From positions 1 through 6,722 of the forward strand of contig CALHVH010000016.1 of NCBI GenBank assembly GCA_938039225.1: a stretch of DNA of 6,722 bases. Direction: 5' to 3'. Of this stretch, positions 6,593 through 6,722 are shown piece by piece. The stretch is from an uncultured Gammaproteobacteria bacterium. Its GTDB lineage: Bacteria > Pseudomonadota > Gammaproteobacteria > Steroidobacterales > JABDMI01. The number at the start of each line of letters is the position of its first letter. Position 1 is the first letter of the stretch. The translations under genes and the position numbers were made by a program. Under the pieces are notes generated by a model, which was not told where the DNA came from, did no database searches, and saw only the letters and a list, made by a program, of their open reading frames with translations.

Positions 6593-6621
6593 TAAGCGTT
6601 TTTTAAGCGGGTTTCTTAGCG
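6593..6621 (+). repeat. Three helically spaced TAAGCG-like direct repeats
   Basis: TAAGCG occurs at 6593-6598 and 6604-6609, and TTAGCG at 6616-6621, giving spacings of 11 and 12 bases, about one helical turn. Such phasing is compatible with a regulator binding one face of the DNA, but three hexamers in AT-rich sequence could also occur by chance. Confidence 0.3.
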
Positions 6622-6638
6622 TAAATCTACTAGGCTAA

Positions 6639-6660
6639 ATTCAATCAATATTGAATATTC
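6639..6660. repeat. Overlapping short palindromes
   Basis: ATTCAA (6639-6644) is repeated in inverted form as TTGAAT (6651-6656). The stretch also contains the self-complementary TCAATATTGA (6645-6654) and GAATATTC (6653-6660). It may be an operator for a gene beyond the window; no specific regulator is recognised. Confidence 0.3.
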
Positions 6661-6722
6661 TTAGTGAATTTGCACCAAAAAATCCATAATAGGTTTTAAC
6701 TAATTTGGGTGACCCCCAGAGG

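Larger units (their letters stand above)
6308..6722. other. 415-base non-coding region after sppA, rich in inverted repeats
   Basis: No convincing gene is visible on either strand: plus-strand ATGs reach stops within about ten codons, and the longest minus-strand frame noted is 29 codons (6546 down to 6457). The region holds a weak hairpin near 6401-6414, a perfect 36-bp palindrome, a GC-richer structured stretch at 6498-6533, an AACTCGAGTT palindrome (6580-6589), three TAAGCG-like hexamers 11-12 bases apart, and overlapping palindromes around 6639-6660. It ends in a GC-rich stretch (GGGTGACCCCCAGAGG) that may begin a different element beyond the window. It may include the sppA terminator and the control region of a downstream gene. 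Confidence 0.5.

Noticed and set aside
6699..6722. GC-rich end of the window as a possible insertion sequence end or integron attC site
   Set aside because: No transposase, target duplication or attC core pair is visible, and the sequence is cut by the window edge.

Overview
The window is ordinary, gene-dense, AT-rich bacterial chromosome, most likely from a gammaproteobacterium. The evidence is the ileS-lspA-ispH order, a FimT/GspH-type minor pilin gene beside ispH, an E. coli-style GloA and a long tandem-domain (67K type) SppA. A sulfur-oxidising Thiomicrospira/Hydrogenovibrio-type relative in the Thiotrichales is my best guess from the general look of the proteins. That is inference only, because no rRNA or other marker gene is present.

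Layout. Positions 1-1454 hold the 3' half of ileS, cut by the window edge. lspA (1476-2078) and ispH (2084-3019) follow on the same strand with gaps of 21 and 5 bases, so the three are probably one transcript. A convergent gene on the minus strand (3057-3638) encodes a pseudopilin-like FimT/GspH protein with a prepilin peptidase site and a C-terminal GRPR motif. A 273-base divergent intergenic region separates it from a glyoxalase I-like gene (3912-4352). After 83 bases with possible alternative RNA hairpins comes sppA (4436-6307). The last 415 bases contain no convincing gene but hold a perfect 36-bp palindrome, a second structured element, short palindromes and helically spaced direct repeats.

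How the genes fit together. IleS charges tRNA-Ile for translation. LspA removes lipoprotein signal peptides, and SppA is a membrane protease associated with degrading cleaved signal peptides, so the two act at successive steps although they lie in separate transcription units. IspH makes the isoprenoid precursors IPP and DMAPP. The glyoxalase detoxifies methylglyoxal-type hemithioacetals. The FimT-like protein probably belongs to a type IV pilus and may take part in DNA uptake.

I found no convincing undescribed multigene system. The best leads are the DNA-binding-type motif in the isolated fimT-like gene, the long palindrome in the 3' non-coding region, the alternative hairpins before sppA, and the enlarged LspA.
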